Below, one piece after another: positions 63,601-64,000 of a stretch of DNA of 64,000 nucleotides. This DNA comes from Elgaria multicarinata webbii. Taxonomy: Eukaryota; Chordata; Lepidosauria; Squamata; Anguidae. Both the position numbers and the translations under genes were made by a program. The stretch spans positions 3,993,501 to 4,057,500 of the forward strand of contig NC_086180.1 in assembly GCF_023053635.1 (NCBI RefSeq), written 5' to 3'. The stretch's first letter is position 1; every line of letters starts with the position of its first letter. The notes beneath the pieces are model-generated. The model was not told where the DNA came from, made no database searches, and was given only the letters and a program-made list of their open reading frames with translations.

Positions 63601-64000
63601 AGGCCTTTTCCGTCGCCTGCGGTCTCTCCACACCCAGGGCAGCAGTGCTCTGCCACCTGCGCGGTGTCCCCGTCCCTGGGCCCCACGCTCACCCTCCTTC
63701 TGTCCCTCGCAGGAGATGGCCTTTGCGGTGATCATGCAGTGCGGCCACTTCTTCCACGGGGGCTGCCTGCGGAAGTGGTTCTACGTGCAGGACACGTGTC
63801 CCCTCTGCCACCAGCCGGTCAAGCTCGCGGCCGGCGAGGAGAGTCGTTGGAGCCAAGGCAGGGCGCAAGGAGCAGACCCCGCACCGGAAGGGCAAGAGGC
63901 CCCCAGTCCCGAGGGCGGAGAAGGCCCCGCCCGCAGGAGTGCAGAAGTCAGGACCGCGGAGGCTGGTGAGCCCAGCCATGCAGTTGGGCCAGACCCTCCA
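48432..64000 (+). CDS. RNF145: RNF145-like multipass ER-membrane RING E3 ubiquitin ligase, ten coding exons, 3' end beyond the window
   Basis: RNF145 is a sterol-linked E3 of the TRC8 family in the ER membrane. It works with INSIG proteins on HMG-CoA reductase and SCAP. The coding exons are 48432-48600, 49406-49514, 50567-50658, 52574-52809, 54839-55017, 55535-55675, 58930-59112, 59899-60046, 62517-62873 and 63713-64000 (open). All borders are AG/GT and the phases join to one frame of at least 634 residues; human RNF145 is about 663-690. Residues 1-420 carry many hydrophobic helices. The RING-H2 domain is C533-x2-C536, C548-x-H550-x2-H553-x2-C556, C567-x2-C570, split by the last intron. TM2 has Y76-L-Y-I79 where human RNF145 has YLYF. 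The ATG at 48432 aligns with the human start ([14 protein letters not shown] against [14 protein letters not shown]). It is either RNF145 or a close paralogue. Confidence 0.9.
48722..48968 (-). mobile_element. tRNA-derived SINE in intron 1
   Basis: Antisense copy of the family at 45808, with GACTCACAGACTTTCAGCCC-like 5' half and the B-box region near 48915-48930. Confidence 0.72.
48975..49285 (-). mobile_element. L2-like LINE coding fragment in intron 1
   Basis: The minus-strand frame reads [41 protein letters not shown], the conserved L2 RT C-terminal block. Confidence 0.82.
49406..49514 (+). CDS. RNF145: RNF145-like exon 2 (residues 57-93)
   Basis: Acceptor TTTCAG ends at 49405; donor GTAAGT at 49515. 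It encodes TM2 with Y76-L77-Y78-I79 in [17 protein letters not shown]. Confidence 0.9.
49548..50275 (+). mobile_element. L2-like LINE 3' end (subfamily B) in intron 2
   Basis: A frame of about 200 codons is open: [71 protein letters not shown]. The 3' UTR ends CCCGCCTCGATCCAAAGGG and GTAAGAAATAAAT. It is the best-preserved subfamily B copy here. Confidence 0.85.
50285..50360 (-). mobile_element. L2-like subfamily A tail in intron 2
   Basis: ATAGCTGAAGCTCTCTGGGC motif. Confidence 0.6.
50567..50658 (+). CDS. RNF145: RNF145-like exon 3 (residues 93-124)
   Basis: Acceptor TTCCAG; donor GTGAGG at 50659. Encodes [19 protein letters not shown], matching the human DYVRSE region. Confidence 0.9.
50737..50935. 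mobile_element. Palindromic MITE in intron 3
   Basis: Arms GACCCAGTTCAGACGGCACA and complement near 50905-50930. Internal CTAACCATGG repeats. Confidence 0.65.
50952..51670 (+). mobile_element. tRNA-derived SINE split by a hAT element
   Basis: The 5' part CATAGCTCAGGGAAAGCACA with a GAGTTCAACCC B box is followed, after the insertion, by the SINE body CAATGGTCTGACCCAGTACA. It is related to 41325-41525. Confidence 0.65.
51032..51582. mobile_element. Non-autonomous hAT element, CAGTGGTTCCC ends
   Basis: A 551-bp element with left end CAGTGGTTCCCAAACTTTTT and right end CTTTGGGAACCC. Flanks AGCTAAAG (51024-51031) and AGCTAGAG (51583-51590) are an 8-bp duplication with one difference. No transposase. 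Confidence 0.75.
51849..52160 (+). mobile_element. Sauria-type SINE in intron 3
   Basis: A-box-like TGTGGCGCAAAGTGG and B box GAGTTCGATCCC. The 3' end is AGTCAGTAATGACTCAGTGC and AGGTTCCTTTCC. Confidence 0.88.
52205..52515 (-). mobile_element. LINE 3' end, L2-like, in intron 3
   Basis: A GTTTATTAAATTTGTGTGCTG tail-like start and a minus-strand coding remnant near 52420-52500. Confidence 0.5.
52574..52809 (+). CDS. RNF145: RNF145-like exon 4 (residues 124-202)
   Basis: Acceptor CCCCAG; donor GTGAAG at 52810. Encodes [20 protein letters not shown] and further helices, ending EITQ. Confidence 0.9.
52862..52907 (-). mobile_element. CR1 3' tail fragment in intron 4
   Basis: TAGAATCATAGAATAGTAGA and AAGGGGCCTACAAGG. 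It directly abuts the duplicated segment. Confidence 0.75.
52908..53445. repeat. Intronic duplication, copy 1
   Basis: About 540 bp nearly identical to 57459-58020: a unique-looking lead (CCTATTGGGAAGCTGG), a SINE piece (53010-53061) and a minus-strand CR1 (53062-53445). Copy 1 lacks some 35 bp of CR1 and stops inside CR1 where copy 2 continues. Confidence 0.85.
53062..53445 (-). mobile_element. CR1 LINE 3' fragment in intron 4
   Basis: Antisense CR1 end, part of the duplicated segment. Confidence 0.85.
53780..54035 (+). mobile_element. L2-like LINE 3' end in intron 4
   Basis: Coding remnant [15 protein letters not shown]-like, then a 3' UTR ending GGGGAGCGGTATATAAATAT and AATAAATAAAT. Confidence 0.65.
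54036..54838. other. Unique-looking part of intron 4
   Basis: No recognised repeat. It ends in the exon 5 acceptor. Confidence 0.4.
54839..55017 (+). CDS. RNF145: RNF145-like exon 5 (residues 203-262)
   Basis: Acceptor TCTCCAG; donor GTAGAA at 55018, a weak GT site whose phase fits. Encodes [20 protein letters not shown] and [11 protein letters not shown]. Confidence 0.88.
55535..55675 (+). CDS. RNF145: RNF145-like exon 6 (residues 262-309)
   Basis: Acceptor CCCCAG; donor GTGAGA. Encodes [20 protein letters not shown], nearly identical to human. Confidence 0.9.
56085..56360 (+). mobile_element. L2-like LINE 3' end in intron 6
   Basis: Coding remnant [17 protein letters not shown]-like, then the 3' end GGGAGCGGTATATAAGTGC and AATAAATA. 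Confidence 0.65.
56449..56510. repeat. TTTA microsatellite
   Basis: TTTA run in intron 6. Confidence 0.85.
56550..56778 (+). mobile_element. tRNA-derived SINE in intron 6 (complete copy)
   Basis: GTGGTGTAGTGGCTAAAGTG (A-box region), GGGTTCTAGTCCCC (B box), CACTGGGTGACTTTGGGCC, GGTTGTTGTGAGGATAAAG, and an ATGAATGCAATAATAAAT end. Confidence 0.8.
56905..57066 (+). repeat. Unclassified interspersed repeat, third copy
   Basis: Same module as at 4432 and 5538. Confidence 0.6.
57459..58020. repeat. Intronic duplication, copy 2 (likely source)
   Basis: Matches 52908-53445 with few differences. The CR1 inside is longer and the interrupted SINE resumes beyond it, so this copy looks ancestral. Confidence 0.85.
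57545..58428 (-). mobile_element. tRNA-derived SINE split by CR1
   Basis: SINE 3' part at 57545-57608 and 5' part at 58258-58428, with the antisense CR1 between. Confidence 0.75.
57609..58257 (-). mobile_element. CR1 LINE 3' fragment in intron 6
   Basis: The minus-strand frame reads [20 protein letters not shown] through [11 protein letters not shown] to the C terminus. Confidence 0.88.
58430..58929. other. Unique-looking end of intron 6
   Basis: No recognised repeat. The T-run near 58618-58627 is simple sequence. Confidence 0.4.
58930..59112 (+). CDS. RNF145: RNF145-like exon 7 (residues 309-370)
   Basis: Acceptor TGGCAG; donor GTGATG. Encodes [20 protein letters not shown] and [17 protein letters not shown], the best-conserved block. 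Confidence 0.9.
59388..59406. repeat. TG microsatellite in intron 7
   Basis: TG run. Confidence 0.8.
59899..60046 (+). CDS. RNF145: RNF145-like exon 8 (residues 370-419)
   Basis: Acceptor CCGCAG; donor GTACGC. Encodes [20 protein letters not shown] and [10 protein letters not shown]. Confidence 0.9.
60098..60150. repeat. CTC trinucleotide repeat in intron 8
   Basis: Run of CTC units just after exon 8. Confidence 0.9.
60300..61080 (+). mobile_element. L2-like LINE 3' end (subfamily B) split by CR1
   Basis: [20 protein letters not shown] and [12 protein letters not shown] before the break at 60480; [16 protein letters not shown] and [13 protein letters not shown] after it from 60698. 3' UTR with CCCACCTCGATGCAGAGGG. 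Confidence 0.82.
60481..60697 (+). mobile_element. CR1 LINE 3' end inside L2
   Basis: [20 protein letters not shown] to the ATTCTATG tail. Flanks AATCCG and AATCTG suggest a short duplication. Confidence 0.85.
61081..61683. other. Unique-looking part of intron 8
   Basis: A 147-codon frame at 61145-61588 resembles no known protein and is probably chance in GC-rich DNA. Confidence 0.35.
61684..62112 (+). mobile_element. CR1 LINE 3' fragment in intron 8
   Basis: RATRMIRG-like start, [20 protein letters not shown], to a decayed tail. It contains a small deletion near 62003. Confidence 0.83.
62517..62873 (+). CDS. RNF145: RNF145-like exon 9 (residues 420-538)
   Basis: Acceptor TTGCAG; donor GTGAGG. 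Encodes the last helices and the first RING cysteines C533 and C536 in NDVCAICFQ. Confidence 0.92.
62969..63275 (+). mobile_element. Sauria-type SINE in intron 9
   Basis: CCTCGTGTGGCGCAGAGCGG, B box GAGTTCGATCCC, 3' end AGTCAGTAATGACTCAGTGC. A near-complete copy. Confidence 0.88.
63276..63712. other. End of intron 9
   Basis: It contains a fragment of the ACAACTCCCATC-type hairpin MITE near 63330-63375. Otherwise unique-looking, ending in the exon 10 acceptor CTCGCAG. Confidence 0.4.
63713..64000 (+). CDS. RNF145: RNF145-like exon 10 (residues 539 onward, open at window end)
   Basis: Encodes the rest of the RING-H2 ([13 protein letters not shown] and DTCPLCHQ) and an acidic, glycine- and proline-rich tail. 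No stop occurs before 64000. A GGTGAGCC near 63965 could be a donor, so the exon may end there. Confidence 0.88.

Overview
The window looks like nuclear DNA from a squamate reptile, probably a lizard. It has spliced vertebrate genes, three tRNA-derived SINEs of the Sauria SINE type, an RTE-BovB LINE 3' end, many CR1 LINE pieces ending in the ATTCTATG tail, many L2-like LINE 3' ends, and dense hAT-type MITEs. All assignments come from reading the sequence and from remembered family features; no database was searched.

Two host genes are supported, both on the + strand. The first (6208-7344) is an intronless, very GC-rich class A GPCR that matches GPR151, most clearly in its C-terminal tail. The second starts at 48432 and runs off the right edge. 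It is a ten-exon RNF145-type multipass RING E3 ligase of the ER membrane, with a CpG-rich promoter carrying two YY1-like motifs near 47.45-47.6 kb. Every exon junction has AG/GT borders and compatible phases. A GPR151-like and an RNF145-like gene in one 60-kb interval is notable, and both differ from the mammalian proteins at functional motifs.

Layout: 1-1365 is an LTR-like fragment and unclassified DNA. 1374-3248 is a hAT-type element (copy A) with an 8-bp target duplication. 3.4-5.7 kb holds MITEs and an L2 3' end. 5.9-7.4 kb is the GPCR. 7.5-18.3 kb is a patchwork of MITEs, L2, CR1 and one SINE. 18375-22205 is copy B of the same hAT family, with a BED zinc-finger ORF and about seven 150-bp internal repeats. 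22-31 kb is CR1, MITEs and single-copy-looking DNA. 31.17-33.98 kb is a long CR1 piece with ORF1 esterase, endonuclease and partial reverse transcriptase. 34-47 kb is nested L2, CR1, MITE and BovB plus a 0.6-kb polypurine tract. 47.3-64 kb is the RNF145-like gene, whose introns are full of SINEs, L2, CR1 and a recent 0.54-kb intronic duplication.

The strongest pattern outside the genes is the layering of transposons. One hAT MITE family, with TIRs beginning TAGGGTGACC, occurs about 14 times and most copies have clean 8-bp duplications. It has landed in L2, CR1 and other MITEs and has itself been hit by CR1, so the order of activity can be read directly.
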